64,000 bases of DNA, taken from positions 248,001 through 312,000 of the forward strand of contig NZ_SWJG01000002.1 in assembly GCF_005870035.1 (NCBI RefSeq), written 5' to 3'. Positions 9,040 through 18,730 of this stretch are shown here, one piece after another (position 1 is the first letter of the stretch; the number at the start of each line of letters is the position of its first letter). Under the pieces are notes generated by a model. It worked only from the letters and a program-made list of their open reading frames with translations, had not been told where the DNA came from and did no database searches. Source of the stretch: Spirosoma lacussanchae. Lineage in GTDB: Bacteria; Bacteroidota; Bacteroidia; Cytophagales; Spirosomataceae. The position numbers and the translations under genes are program-made.

Positions 9040-9176
9040 AAGGTCGATTCGTAGTCCAGCTGGTTTGGGGAAACAGGCTGGCGAGATTGGTATTACCAGG
9101 CTCCTTGATGTCGCCCGGATAGACTTTAATCAACAGAACAGGTATCTTGTTTGCGATTGTACCCTCTTTTTCATGT

Positions 9177-9629
9177 ATGACCTTTCTTGTCCGAATGCTG
9201 CTGCTGGGTGGGGCTACCCTGCTGGCGGCCTGTTCCGATGCTGTCGACTGCCAGAGTTCACCCCAGCCGGTACAGGTTTTTTTGACCGATGCGGCCGGAT
9301 CGCCCCTGATTACAGCCGCCATGGCGGCCAATGTAGGCATTGGGTATTACCACAACGGGCAATGGGTGAGCCTGCCTGATGCCCGGGTAAACCCAGCCAC
9401 CACTGCCGTAAGCAGTTATGACGCGCTGACCATTAGCCGGGAAACGGGCGACACAACCCGCTTCTGGCTGGGCAACGGGGCCAGTCGTCTGGGGGTCATA
9501 CAGCTGAAGACATACGTCGACAACAGCCCATGCAACGGCTGGACCCGTGCCAGCGAGCTTCGCTTCAACGGGCGCGTTGTTCCGTTCGAGGCTATGAAAC
9601 CGGGCTATACGCTGGTTGTAGCACCCTAA
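9177..9629 (+). CDS. Small lipoprotein, DUF6452-like
   Basis: 150 residues beginning at the ATG at 9177; a TTG-initiated form at 9147 would add ten residues before the signal peptide. The lipobox is LLAACSD. The mature region shows the pattern D-C-x-S-x-P-Q-x-V-x-V-F-L-x-D near its start and a C-terminal strand ending YTLVVAP, which recalls DUF6452 lipoproteins of Bacteroidota. I give that family as a likely, not certain, match. Its last 4 bases overlap the end of the convergent yicC gene. Confidence 0.72.
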   Translation: MTFLVRMLLLGGATLLAACSDAVDCQSSPQPVQVFLTDAAGSPLITAAMAANVGIGYYHNGQWVSLPDARVNPATTAVSSYDALTISRETGDTTRFWLGNGASRLGVIQLKTYVDNSPCNGWTRASELRFNGRVVPFEAMKPGYTLVVAP

Positions 9630-10513
9630 ATGACGTTCATGGTCTGCTCTTTGATCTTCTCCAGCTCGTCTTTCATCTGAACAACGAAGCGCTGAATAGA
9701 TGCGTCGTTGGCTTTGGAGCCGATGGTATTGATTTCGCGGCCGATTTCCTGCGAAATGAAGTTTAGTTTTTTGCCGTTGGCTTCTTCCGTAGCCAGCACT
9801 TCCAGGAAATAGCCGAGGTGGTTCTTGAGCCGGACTTTCTCTTCCGATATATCGAACTTCTCCACGTAATAGACCAGCTCCTGCTCGAACCGGTTCTGGT
9901 CGAAGGTGTCGCTGTTGAGCAGCTCGCTGACACTGTTGCGCATACGGTCGCGTACGGCCGGAATTCGGCGGACGTCCTGCTCTTCGATATCGGCCAGCCG
10001 GTCGCTGATGGTCTGGATATACTCCTGAAATTTACCTTCGAGTACGGCCCCGTCCTGCTGCCGGAATTCGTTACAGCGCCGAACGGCTTCTTCAACGGCG
10101 GCCCGAACGGTGGCATACTCTGAAGCGTCGGCGCCGGGGTCGGCCGACTCGGTCAGGTAGGCATTCGGTTGCTGCAGCGCCAGTTGCAGCACATCGCTAT
10201 CCGATACGCTCATCAGCATGCTGTTGGCCGTTTCCTTGATATCGCTCACATAAGCCAGGACCAGGGGGCGGTTGATGGTGACGCCCGGCCGCACTGCGCT
10301 CGTACGGGCCAGGTTGACCGACAGCTCCACTTTGCCGCGCTCCAGCTGCTGGGTAAGCAGGGCACGCAGTTCGATCTCCTTGTCGGAAAACTGCCGGGGT
10401 ATACGGCAGTAGATGTCCAGAAACTTCGAGTTGAGGGTCTTGACCTCTGCCGTTACCGACAGGCCACCGGCTTCTACGGTTGCGTTGCCGAAGCCGGTCA
10501 TTGATTTAAGCAT
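9626..10513 (-). CDS. yicC: YicC family endoribonuclease
   Basis: 295 residues, the normal size for YicC. The N-terminal MLKSMTGFGNA and the T-L-N-S-K-x-L-D motif around 27-34 are diagnostic. The C-terminal domain keeps the E-x-R-L-x-N-H motif, the G-K-K-L-x-F-I-x-Q-E-x-x-R-E-x-N-T block and the closing M-K-x-E-x-E-x-I-x-E-Q. YicC proteins are Mn-dependent endoribonucleases that act on structured or small RNAs. Here it is a single gene, convergent with the lipoprotein gene at 9177 by a 4-bp 3' overlap. Confidence 0.95.
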   Translation of the reverse strand: MLKSMTGFGNATVEAGGLSVTAEVKTLNSKFLDIYCRIPRQFSDKEIELRALLTQQLERGKVELSVNLARTSAVRPGVTINRPLVLAYVSDIKETANSMLMSVSDSDVLQLALQQPNAYLTESADPGADASEYATVRAAVEEAVRRCNEFRQQDGAVLEGKFQEYIQTISDRLADIEEQDVRRIPAVRDRMRNSVSELLNSDTFDQNRFEQELVYYVEKFDISEEKVRLKNHLGYFLEVLATEEANGKKLNFISQEIGREINTIGSKANDASIQRFVVQMKDELEKIKEQTMNVI

Positions 10514-10623
10514 ACTATGTATCGTTTATTCGGTTGTCAGTTTATTGTCGGTACGGTGTAACCCCGGTGTTGGCTCCCGAAAACTGAAAACCGCAGCCCG
10601 AATATCGTTCCTGATGAGTGTCG

Positions 10624-12150
10624 TTATTTGAGTGCCCCGGCTTCCAGTTCCAGAAACTCTTTCCGTTGGCGGGCTACATCAATGGCTGTGTAGATCGCCT
10701 GGAGCATAGAGGTTTCGTCGGCCAGGTTCTTGCCGGCAATATCATAAGCGGTACCGTGGTCGGGTGAGGTGCGAACAACGGGCATACCCGCCGTAAAATT
10801 GACCCCTTCCTCGAATGCAATGGCTTTGAACGGAATCAGACCCTGATCGTGGTACATGGCCAGCACGGCGTCAAATTTGGTGTAGCTACGGGTGCCGAAG
10901 AAGCCATCGGCCGGGTAGGGGCCAAATACCAGCTGCCCTTTGTTGCGCCATTCGGCCAGCAGGGGTTTGATGATATCCTGCTCTTCGTTACCCAGCAGTC
11001 CTTCTTCGCCCGCGTGGGGGTTGAGACCCAGCACCGCAATTTTGGGTTTGTCGATGCCAAAATCCTGTTTCAGCGATCGCATCATCAGGGTTAGCTTCTG
11101 GGCAATACGGTCGCGGGTGACGTTTTGCCGCACCCGGCCCAGCGGCACATGGCCCGTTACCACACCCACACGGAGCGTTGGACTGACCATGAACATCAGG
11201 TTATCCTGCACGCCGAATTGCTCGGCGAGGTACTCGGTATGACCCGGAAATTTAAACTCCTCCGACTGGATATTGTATTTGTTGATCGGTGCCGTAACCA
11301 GGGCATCGAGTTTACCGGCTTTCAGATCATCGACGGCACGCTGCAGACAGGCCAGCGCAGCCTGACCGGCTTCCGGGGTTACCTGCCCGGGCTGAATATC
11401 CTGATTCTGGTCGGGCCAGCAGGTAATGACGTTGGTCAGTTTGTGGCTGATCTGACCGATGGTCTGGGTCCCGTTGAGGTTCCAGTCTTTCAGGTCGATC
11501 AGGTTCCGGTAGCGGTTCAGCACTCGCATAGACCCGTAGATGACGGGGGTGCAGAGCTTCTGGAGCCGGTTGTACTGGAGCGCCTTCAGGATAACTTCAG
11601 GGCCTATCCCGTTATAATCGCCGAGGCTGATACCGATCACGAGCCGCTCATCGCGGGAGCGGCCGGCGCCTTCGCCCAGCCCCGTATCGCGGTCGGCCTG
11701 GTCGTCGGCTTCGCGGAGGGGGGCTTCCCGCTCGCGTCCGCCGTTGTTCCGGTCGCGGTCGTTACGCGGTTCGTTGCGGTTGTCACGGCCGCCCTGCCGA
11801 TTGTTGGGTTGCCCACCCGGTTTCGAACCGGGCGTCGCTTCGGCCGAAGCGGGGTCGCGCTCGGGTCGGTTGTTTGGCCGGTTACCGGGCTGACCGGTGC
11901 CGTTCTGACGCGGTCCGTTGGGAGACTGCTGCCGCGCTGCGGGTTGGTTGGGGTTACCGGCGCGCTCGGGTCGGTTACCCCGGTTGGGTGGCCGGTTCTC
12001 GCGCCGGTCTTCTTTGTTCGGCTGGCTGATGGTAATCTGCCGGGCTGCGGTAGCTGACTCGGTCTGATCCTGGGGCGTATGTACAGGTTGCGGGCCGGGC
12101 GTTGGCTCGGGGCGACCTTCATTCAGTTCGTCGGATTGGCGTTGTTCCAT
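10624..12150 (-). CDS. pdxA: 4-hydroxythreonine-4-phosphate dehydrogenase PdxA with long disordered N-terminal extension
   Basis: Residues 170-508 (339 residues) are a full PdxA, the NAD-dependent, divalent-metal enzyme of deoxyxylulose-5-phosphate-independent vitamin B6 synthesis. The core starts LVIGISLGDYNGIGPEV and contains FPGHTEYLAEQ, GHVPLG, GLNPHAGEEG and MYHDQGLIPFK with metal-ligand His and Asp residues. Residues 1-169 are low-complexity and rich in Arg, Asn, Pro, Gln and Gly (for example NRPPNRGNRPERAG). There is no signal peptide and no Met between residue 1 and the core; a GTG codes Val171, so an internal start is possible. The extension is open over 500 bases, which favours real coding. 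The gene is upstream of yicC on the same strand with a 110-nt gap. Confidence 0.93.
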   Translation of the reverse strand: MEQRQSDELNEGRPEPTPGPQPVHTPQDQTESATAARQITISQPNKEDRRENRPPNRGNRPERAGNPNQPAARQQSPNGPRQNGTGQPGNRPNNRPERDPASAEATPGSKPGGQPNNRQGGRDNRNEPRNDRDRNNGGREREAPLREADDQADRDTGLGEGAGRSRDERLVIGISLGDYNGIGPEVILKALQYNRLQKLCTPVIYGSMRVLNRYRNLIDLKDWNLNGTQTIGQISHKLTNVITCWPDQNQDIQPGQVTPEAGQAALACLQRAVDDLKAGKLDALVTAPINKYNIQSEEFKFPGHTEYLAEQFGVQDNLMFMVSPTLRVGVVTGHVPLGRVRQNVTRDRIAQKLTLMMRSLKQDFGIDKPKIAVLGLNPHAGEEGLLGNEEQDIIKPLLAEWRNKGQLVFGPYPADGFFGTRSYTKFDAVLAMYHDQGLIPFKAIAFEEGVNFTAGMPVVRTSPDHGTAYDIAGKNLADETSMLQAIYTAIDVARQRKEFLELEAGALK

Positions 12151-12296
12151 GCACTTTCGTTAGTTTCGCCAAAATTCCTCATTACCCTCTCTGGTCCGCT
12201 GCGGAGCAAGAACAGGTAGCCGGTTTTAGCCGTTGCCATCTCCGGAGAAACAGGGGTCGTGAGGAAATTGATTCGCAAGTTACGAAAAGCCTACGG

Positions 12297-13241
12297 ATGT
12301 CCCAGAACACGCCTTCCATTCTGATTGCCGACGAGATGCACCCGTCGCTGTTTACAATGCTTACCGATGCGGGGTTTGCGTTCGACTACCAGCCCAACAT
12401 CACCCGCGCCGAGCTGATCAGTGTCCTCACTCCATTCGACGGGTTAATCATCCGCAGTAAAACCACCGTCGATGCCGATCTGCTGAGCCAGTCCCCCCGG
12501 CTGAGGTTCATCGGGCGGGCTGGCGCGGGCCTGGACCTGATTGATCTCGACGAAACCGAACGTCGGGGCATTCAGGTATTTCACGCGGGCGAAGGCAACC
12601 GCGACGCCGTGGCCGAACAGGCCGTTGGGATGCTGCTTGGTTTACTGGCGAACATTCTGAAGGCCGACCGCGAAGTTCGGCAGGGGATCTGGGACCGGGA
12701 AGGAAACCGGGGCTACGAGCTGGGAAGCCTGACCGTCGGCATTATCGGGTACGGCAACAACGGCAGTGCCACGGCCCGGCGGCTGAGTGGGTTCGGCTGC
12801 CGGGTGCTGGCCTATGATAAATACCGCACCCACTACGGCGATGCGTACGCCCAGGAAGCCTCGCTGGAACAGATCATGGCCGATGCCGACGTGCTGAGTC
12901 TGCACATCCCGCTGACTCCCGATACGCGCCAGCTGGTCAACGACTCCTTCATCAGCCAGATGAGCAGGCCCTTCTACCTGATCAACATTGCCCGGGGCGA
13001 AATTACATCGCTGTCGGCACTGGTACGGGGACTGGAACAGGGTAAGGTTCGTGGGGCTTGTCTCGACGTGCTCGAAAATGAAAAGCTGGCCAGGCTCACA
13101 CCCGACCAGCAAACCGCCTTCGATTATCTCCGCCAGTCGGATCGGGTTGTACTGACCCCGCACGTAGCGGGCTGGACCCACGAAAGCTACGTGCGTATCA
13201 ACGAGGTGCTGGTACGGCAGATCAGGCAGATGAAGGCGTAA
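12297..13241 (+). CDS. D-isomer-specific 2-hydroxyacid dehydrogenase (phosphoglycerate dehydrogenase-like)
   Basis: 314 residues with the two-lobed fold of NAD-dependent 2-hydroxyacid dehydrogenases. The nucleotide-binding motif is GIIGYGNNGSATARRL; the catalytic Arg is in NIARGEI, the Glu in LDVLENE and the His in TPHVAGWTHES. It lacks the C-terminal ACT domain of long SerA. The family converts 2-hydroxy acids to 2-oxo acids; 3-phosphoglycerate, D-lactate or glyoxylate/hydroxypyruvate are all possible. The frame is open from 12102, but the ATG at 12297 precedes the conserved part and avoids overlap with pdxA. Confidence 0.9.
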   Translation: MSQNTPSILIADEMHPSLFTMLTDAGFAFDYQPNITRAELISVLTPFDGLIIRSKTTVDADLLSQSPRLRFIGRAGAGLDLIDLDETERRGIQVFHAGEGNRDAVAEQAVGMLLGLLANILKADREVRQGIWDREGNRGYELGSLTVGIIGYGNNGSATARRLSGFGCRVLAYDKYRTHYGDAYAQEASLEQIMADADVLSLHIPLTPDTRQLVNDSFISQMSRPFYLINIARGEITSLSALVRGLEQGKVRGACLDVLENEKLARLTPDQQTAFDYLRQSDRVVLTPHVAGWTHESYVRINEVLVRQIRQMKA

Positions 13242-13271
13242 GATGCCCGGCGCGAGCCTGCTCCTGAAAAC

Positions 13272-15074
13272 CTACCGGCTGATTGTGAAGTTGGCGCTGG
13301 TACAGGTGGTGCCGGCCCCGTTGACGAGGCAGATCTGGCCGGTCAGGGCACCGGTTGGTACCGTAACCCGCAGCGTGTTGTTGCTCAGTGTGAACCGGGT
13401 GGCCGCCAGCGCTCCGTTGTTAAACCGAACATCCTGTACAGAGGCCAGGTTGGTACCCGTGATGACCAGCTCATCGCCAACTTTAGCCGTCTTGGGCGAA
13501 AAATCGACGTTGGTAACGACCCGAAGCACGGTGAATGACTCCGTTGTGGTTGGGTCGTTGGTGGCGTTGGTAATCCGGAGTGGGCCGGTCTGTGCATCGG
13601 TCGGTACCAGCACCCAGCGTTCCGTATCCTCATTCCGGCCTCCATCGGCGGCCGGGGCGGTGGAGCCGGTAAAGACAATCTGCGCATTCAGCAGGAAGTC
13701 GCCCCGCAGCACGACGCGCTCGCCCGGTCGGGCAATCTTTGGAATAATGTCGGTTATAACCGGTTTCTGTACGACGACCAGTGGCCGGGCAGTGGTGGCG
13801 GTACCGGCGCGGTTGGTTACGGTAACGGGGCCGCTAACCGCATTACTGGGCACGTTGACCGTCAGCTCGGATCCTTCCACCCGGCCCGTAACCGGAACTG
13901 GCTGCCCGCTGACGCGAACTTCCTGAATGCGATGCAGATTGGGGCCGGTAATCGTAATGGCCCGTTCGCGGAGCTGGCGGGCCGGGTTGACGGTGATGGC
14001 ACCCGGAATCGTGTAGAAAAAGAAAGCGTTGTTTTCGGCAAAACTGCCCCCCACACTGCTGAGCGTAACCGTTACTGATGCAGGAGCAGGCAGGGCGGGA
14101 ACCGTTGCCTCAAGCTGTGTATCGCTGATTACCCGGAAGGACGCCGGAGTCGCGTTGAACAGCACGCCTGACACGGTACTCAGATTGAAGCCGTTGAGCA
14201 AAACCCTGTCGCCCTGAATACCCTCACGGCTGCTCAGGTTAGCCAACACCGGTTGCCGAACAACCTGAACCGGCTGTGGGCTGGTCGCTACGAGCTTGTC
14301 AAATACCGTGACTGTAACGGGCCCGGACGTGGCGTTGTCGGGGATTCTGGCTCGTATTTCTGTGTCTTTAACGGTCGTTTGCTCCCGGAAGATAGCCAGT
14401 CCGTTCACCCGTACGACGCCGTCGGTCAGGTTTGTTCCCTGAATGAGCAGGTCGCCCCCGGCCCGTACCGAGATCGGGCTGACGGCCGTGATGGTGGGCG
14501 TGCCCGCTACGATAAACGGAAAGGTAGTTTGCCCTCCGGCGGTTTCGATGATGATCGACAGGGGCCCTCGGGGTGCGTTGGTGGGTACGGTAACGGTCAG
14601 CTTCTGAGCAGAACTGTCTTTGATAACAGCCCCCGCTTCGCTGAAACGCACCCGAATAAGCTGGTTCAGGTAGTTACCGGCAATGACAACAGCGGTGCCG
14701 GGCAGGCCATTGCCGGGGGTTATCGTGGCTACACTCGGCGATGGTTGTTGTACAATGAAAGGTAACGGGTCCGACAGACCTTCGTCGGTGCGTACCTGCA
14801 CCCGGGCGGGGCCGGGCGCGATCAACGGAATCCGGACCCGAATGGTATTGTCGTCATGGCTGAGGATGGACGCAGCCAGCGAGGCTTCGCTGTTGCTGAA
14901 CAATACCGCCGGATCAGTGCCGAACTGGTATCCCTTCAAAACCGCTTCTTCGCCCACGTAAGCCTGGCGTGGCGTCAGGCCGGTAAGCTCCGGTGGATTG
15001 CTCTGGACGCGACAACCCGCTACCATCGCGAGGGTAAAACAGGAAAGGATGACGTGGGATAAAGCTGATTTCAT
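13272..15074 (-). CDS. Lipoprotein with seven tandem IPT/TIG repeats
   Basis: A 600-residue surface lipoprotein. The ATG at 15074 (MKSALSHVIL) gives a signal peptide with the lipobox MVAGC; the open frame upstream to 15221 is not plausible protein. After the Cys the protein is seven immunoglobulin-like TIG units of about 80 residues, each opening with P-x-(I/L)-x-x-(L/I)-x-P and containing G-x-x-(V/L)-x-(I/L)-x-G-x-x-(F/L) followed by V-x-F and (V/I)-P-x-x-A-x-x-G. Such proteins act as rigid stalks or adhesins. No enzymatic domain is visible. It is divergent from the AAA+ gene at 15251, with 176 bases between them. Confidence 0.85.
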   Translation of the reverse strand: MKSALSHVILSCFTLAMVAGCRVQSNPPELTGLTPRQAYVGEEAVLKGYQFGTDPAVLFSNSEASLAASILSHDDNTIRVRIPLIAPGPARVQVRTDEGLSDPLPFIVQQPSPSVATITPGNGLPGTAVVIAGNYLNQLIRVRFSEAGAVIKDSSAQKLTVTVPTNAPRGPLSIIIETAGGQTTFPFIVAGTPTITAVSPISVRAGGDLLIQGTNLTDGVVRVNGLAIFREQTTVKDTEIRARIPDNATSGPVTVTVFDKLVATSPQPVQVVRQPVLANLSSREGIQGDRVLLNGFNLSTVSGVLFNATPASFRVISDTQLEATVPALPAPASVTVTLSSVGGSFAENNAFFFYTIPGAITVNPARQLRERAITITGPNLHRIQEVRVSGQPVPVTGRVEGSELTVNVPSNAVSGPVTVTNRAGTATTARPLVVVQKPVITDIIPKIARPGERVVLRGDFLLNAQIVFTGSTAPAADGGRNEDTERWVLVPTDAQTGPLRITNATNDPTTTESFTVLRVVTNVDFSPKTAKVGDELVITGTNLASVQDVRFNNGALAATRFTLSNNTLRVTVPTGALTGQICLVNGAGTTCTSANFTISR

Positions 15075-15250
15075 AGACGATAAAGCGGCTCCTGCCTGGC
15101 ACAAGGTCTGTAAAATTAGCCATTTTTGACGTCTAAAAACCATTTCATTCGAATGCCTGTTAGGATTAGTAGATAGTGAATGATGTAGAGTGACTCCCGC
15201 ATCTGGTCTGTACATTCCCATTATTCATGCTACATTATCATTAACTCCCG

Positions 15251-16789
15251 ATGAACTATCGCAGCCTGAAATCATCTAATTTAACCAAAATTACGACCCT
15301 GGGCGAGCTGAAAGCCGCCGGCTACGAATCCCGATCCATCAAGCAGGAACTGCGCGATAACCTGATTCAACGCATCAAGGATAAAGAAGTGGTGTTTCCA
15401 GGAATATGGGGGTACGAAGACACCGTCATTCCTGACGTTGAGCGGGCTATTCTGTCGATGCACCACATCAACCTGCTCGGGTTACGCGGACAGGCCAAAA
15501 CCCGGATTGCCCGCCTGATGGTGAATCTGCTCGATGAGTACATTCCGTTTGTGGCCGGTTCTGAGCTGAACGACGATCCGCTCGAGCCCCTGTCGCGGTA
15601 CGCACTTGATCTGATTGCGGAGAAGGGTGATAACACGCCGATTGCCTGGCTGCACCGCAACGATCGCTATACGGAGAAACTGGCCACGCCCGATGTGTCG
15701 GTGGCCGACCTGATCGGGGATGTTGACCCTATCAAAGCCGCCACGCTGAAACTACCGTATTCCGACGAGCGAACCATTCACTTTGGGCTGATTCCACGGT
15801 CGCACCGGTGCATATTCGTCATCAACGAACTGCCCGATCTGCAGGCCCGTATTCAGGTTTCACTCTTCAACATTCTTCAGGAAGGCGACATCCAGATTCG
15901 GGGTTTCAAACTTCGGTTGCCTCTCGATATTCAGTTCGTCTTCACGGCTAACCCTGAGGATTATACGAACCGGGGCAGCATTGTAACCCCGCTGAAAGAC
16001 CGGATCGACAGCCAGATCGTGACCCACTATCCCAAATCGATCGAGATCGGGAAGAAAATCACGATGCAGGAAGCCGTGGTCAAGACCGAGCAGAAAGGCA
16101 TGGTCAAAACCAACGACATCATTGCCGACCTGATTGAGCAGATTGCGCTCGAAGCCCGGGAAAGCGAATACGTCGATGCCAAAAGCGGAGTGTCGGCCCG
16201 GATGACCATCTCGGCTTACGAAAACCTGCTGTCGGCGGCAGAACGCCGGGCGTTGCTGAACGGGGAAAAGGAAACCTACGTGCGCATTGCCGATCTGTAT
16301 GGCGTTGTGCCGGCTATCTGCGGTAAAGTCGAACTCGTTTACGAAGGCGAGGTAGAGGGCCCCGTCATTGTGGCCCAGAACCTGATCGGAAAAGCCATCC
16401 GGAACCAGTTTCTGCAGTACTTCCCCAATCCGGAAAAAGCCAAGAAAGACAAGCGCGGTAATCCCTATAAAAAGATCACCGACTGGTTTGGCGATGGCAA
16501 TACAATGGACATCCTCAACGACCTGACCAACCGCGATTACGAAGCCCGGCTCCGCACCATCGATGGCCTCGACGACGTGGTCGATCAGTTTCAGTCGCGG
16601 CTGAGCAAGCCCGAAAAACTGTTCATGATGGAGTTTGCCCTGCACGGACTCGCCGAGCATTCGCTCGTCGGCAAAAAAGCGATGGACACGGGTCAATCGT
16701 TCAAAGATCTGCTCGGGTCTATGTTCAGCCCCGGCAATAAGTTTGGCGAAGACGACGAAGATGAAGAAGAGGACGACGACCGGTATTAA
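15251..16789 (+). CDS. ChlI/MoxR-like AAA+ ATPase
   Basis: A 512-residue AAA+ protein related to magnesium chelatase subunit I and MoxR ATPases. Walker A is GLRGQAKT (77-84), Walker B is CIFVINELPD (Asp replaced by Asn before the catalytic Glu), sensor 1 is FVFTANPEDY (229-238), followed by the arginine-finger region TPLKDRIDSQIVTHYP. The C-terminus is a run of acidic residues. Such ATPases work with a VWA-domain protein as a chaperone or remodelling pair; the likely partner is at 21021-22124. No porphyrin genes are nearby, so a true Mg-chelatase role is unlikely. The gene ends in a clean terminator. Confidence 0.88.
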   Translation: MNYRSLKSSNLTKITTLGELKAAGYESRSIKQELRDNLIQRIKDKEVVFPGIWGYEDTVIPDVERAILSMHHINLLGLRGQAKTRIARLMVNLLDEYIPFVAGSELNDDPLEPLSRYALDLIAEKGDNTPIAWLHRNDRYTEKLATPDVSVADLIGDVDPIKAATLKLPYSDERTIHFGLIPRSHRCIFVINELPDLQARIQVSLFNILQEGDIQIRGFKLRLPLDIQFVFTANPEDYTNRGSIVTPLKDRIDSQIVTHYPKSIEIGKKITMQEAVVKTEQKGMVKTNDIIADLIEQIALEARESEYVDAKSGVSARMTISAYENLLSAAERRALLNGEKETYVRIADLYGVVPAICGKVELVYEGEVEGPVIVAQNLIGKAIRNQFLQYFPNPEKAKKDKRGNPYKKITDWFGDGNTMDILNDLTNRDYEARLRTIDGLDDVVDQFQSRLSKPEKLFMMEFALHGLAEHSLVGKKAMDTGQSFKDLLGSMFSPGNKFGEDDEDEEEDDDRY

Positions 16790-16812
16790 CCGATCTGCCA
16801 GTCATACGAACT

Positions 16813-16846
16813 AAACAAAAACGGGCTGAAAAGCCCGTTTTTGTTT
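16813..16846 (+). terminator. Rho-independent terminator after the AAA+ gene
   Basis: 15-bp arms (16813-16827 and 16832-16846) around a GAAA tetraloop, with an A-rich left and T-rich right flank, 23 nt after the stop. Confidence 0.88.
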
Positions 16847-16954
16847 ATGGATACCCCTCTTCTAGGTGGACCGTCCCGTTTTTACAACAGAACCCGCCAA
16901 CGCCAGAAGCTGCCATGCGGAGCAACTGGTGTTCGGAACAGGCTATGGGTAAGC

Positions 16955-17269
16955 TTAGTCCGTTACGACCGCCGTGCCGTTGGCGCTGACCATAAGCATC
17001 GAGCCGTCGATGGTCTCGTAGTCCAGATCGACACCGATGATGGCGGTGGCGCCGAGCCGGGTAGCCTGATCAACCATCTCTTTGATGGCAATACTTTTGG
17101 CTTCGCGCAGGCCCTGTTCGTAGGCGCCTGACCGACCGCCAACCACATCGCGGATGCTGGCGAAAAAGTCTTTGACAATGTTGGCACCGATAATGGCTTC
17201 CCCATTAACCAGACCGATGTACTTGGTAATGTGCTTACCTTCGATGTTTGACGTAGTCGTGATGAGCAT
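16955..17269 (-). CDS. YbjQ/UPF0145 family protein
   Basis: 104 residues from the ATG at 17269 ([12 protein letters not shown]), the usual size and start of this family. Diagnostic parts are the G-K-x-I-x-x-Y-x-G-x-V-x-G-E-x-I-x-G block, [19 protein letters not shown], and [15 protein letters not shown]. YbjQ proteins form ring-shaped pentamers and are sometimes called heavy-metal-binding, but the function is unproven. An upstream ATG at 17299 would add ten unconserved residues. The gene is on its own between the AAA+ gene and the fucosidase. Confidence 0.92.
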   Translation of the reverse strand: MLITTTSNIEGKHITKYIGLVNGEAIIGANIVKDFFASIRDVVGGRSGAYEQGLREAKSIAIKEMVDQATRLGATAIIGVDLDYETIDGSMLMVSANGTAVVTD

Positions 17270-17359
17270 AGGAGCAGAGTAAGCCGAGCTGGTCACCAAC
17301 CTGAGGCAACTAGTGCAGCGCTACGCAAAGAACGCAGAGTTTTGGCATCTGCCAAAATC

Positions 17360-18730
17360 TTACTTCTTAGCGGTAGCCGGCGCCATATCCAGTTCAATGA
17401 TCGTGTCCAGCATATCGGCCGCTGGGGGTGCCGCCATGGTCAGCACTACACCCTCGGCCGACTGGGTGATTTTGACGGGACTTTTGTCGGCAAACAGCCG
17501 GGCTGCGCTTACCTTACCCGGCAGGGCGGGCAGCGTCAGTTGCCGGTCGGCCCAGTCGAGGATGTGAACGTAGACTTTGTTGCCTTTCGCCGTCGTAACC
17601 CCCCAATTACGGGCCTCGATCGGTCCGCCCCGGGTGCCGTAGATCGTTTCGCCGTTTTTCTGCATCCACTGACCCATTTCGGCCAGCGATTTGACAAATT
17701 CAGGCTGCACCTTGCCGTTGGGCATCGGCCCTACGTTCAGCAAAAAGTTGGCGTTATGACCGGCGGCTTTCACCAGGTAATGAACCAGGTCTTTAGTGCT
17801 CTTGTAGCGATTGTCTTTGATGTTGAAGCCCCACGAGCCGTTCATGGTCTCGCAGGTTTCGAGCGGGAGTTGGCCAATGGTCTGCGCTTCGTTGAACCCG
17901 GTCGATTTGCCACCCGGCAGATCTTTCTCAAACATCTGAAAATCTTCGCCGGGGAAGGGGGCTACGTGGTGGTTGTTGCCGATCAGGGCGGCTGGCTGGA
18001 GTTTATGGATAAGTGAGTAGGTGCGGTCCAGTTTCCAGTCGATGCCGTTTTTGTTGGCAGGAGCCGTTTTCCCTACGTGGCCCGCATCGTCGGCCGACTG
18101 ATCCCACCAGCCGTCGAACCAGATGCCGGCAATGGGTCCGTAATTTGTCAGCAGTTCGGTCAGCTGGGTGTCCATATAGGTGAGGTACTTCTCAAAATCA
18201 CCACTTTCGGGTCGGCCGGTTTTTTGCCCAGTCCGGCCGCGTGGGTAGTAGTCGGGGTGGTGCCAGTCGAGGTGCGAGTGGTAAAAGAAGAGTTTGATGC
18301 CCTGTGCCTGACACTCGTCGGCCAGCATCTTCAGTACGTCTTTTTTGTAGGGCGTCCGATCTACGATATCATAATCCGACACCTTTGAGTCGTACATCGC
18401 AAAACCATCGTGGTGTTTGCTGGTGATGGTGATGTACTTCATACCGGCGTTTTTGGCCATGCTGACCCATTCTTTCGCGTTGAAATCGACCGGGTTGAAG
18501 AAGGTCGGCAGCTTTTCGTAGTCTTTAGCCGGAATCTGCCGCTGGTTCATGATCCACTCACCATCGGCCAGGAGGCTGTAAACACCCCAGTGAATAAAAA
18601 GGCCGAATTTGTCGTCCTGAAAGGCTTTTCGAGCGGCCAGGTTCTCGGCCGACGGCTGGTAGACAGACTGGGCCGGGGCCGTAACGATGGATAAACTGAC
18701 GAGCAGTGAAACGAGCAGGATACGGATCAT
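17360..18730 (-). CDS. Secreted GH29 alpha-L-fucosidase
   Basis: 456 residues from the ATG at 18730, which gives a signal peptide (LLVSLLVSLSIVTAPAQ). The catalytic barrel carries FGLFIHWGVYS (43-52), SKHHDGFAMYDS (104-115) with the fucose-binding His pair, and GIWFDGWWD with the nucleophile Asp206. CETMNGSWGF is the later conserved block near the variable acid/base. GH29 enzymes release alpha-linked L-fucose from glycans by a retaining mechanism. A C-terminal beta-sandwich follows (VVLTMAAPP near the end). No fucose-catabolism genes or SusCD pair adjoin it, so it looks like a stand-alone exoglycosidase. Confidence 0.94.
   Translation of the reverse strand: MIRILLVSLLVSLSIVTAPAQSVYQPSAENLAARKAFQDDKFGLFIHWGVYSLLADGEWIMNQRQIPAKDYEKLPTFFNPVDFNAKEWVSMAKNAGMKYITITSKHHDGFAMYDSKVSDYDIVDRTPYKKDVLKMLADECQAQGIKLFFYHSHLDWHHPDYYPRGRTGQKTGRPESGDFEKYLTYMDTQLTELLTNYGPIAGIWFDGWWDQSADDAGHVGKTAPANKNGIDWKLDRTYSLIHKLQPAALIGNNHHVAPFPGEDFQMFEKDLPGGKSTGFNEAQTIGQLPLETCETMNGSWGFNIKDNRYKSTKDLVHYLVKAAGHNANFLLNVGPMPNGKVQPEFVKSLAEMGQWMQKNGETIYGTRGGPIEARNWGVTTAKGNKVYVHILDWADRQLTLPALPGKVSAARLFADKSPVKITQSAEGVVLTMAAPPAADMLDTIIELDMAPATAKK

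Noticed and set aside
11125..12057. 310-codon plus-strand frame
   Set aside because: Antisense to pdxA; its Val/Ala/Gly-rich stretch mirrors the low-complexity extension, while the minus frame continues into a real enzyme.
15251..16789. True magnesium chelatase subunit I
   Set aside because: Altered Walker B, no porphyrin genes nearby and a general VWA partner; a MoxR/ChlI-like remodelling role fits better.
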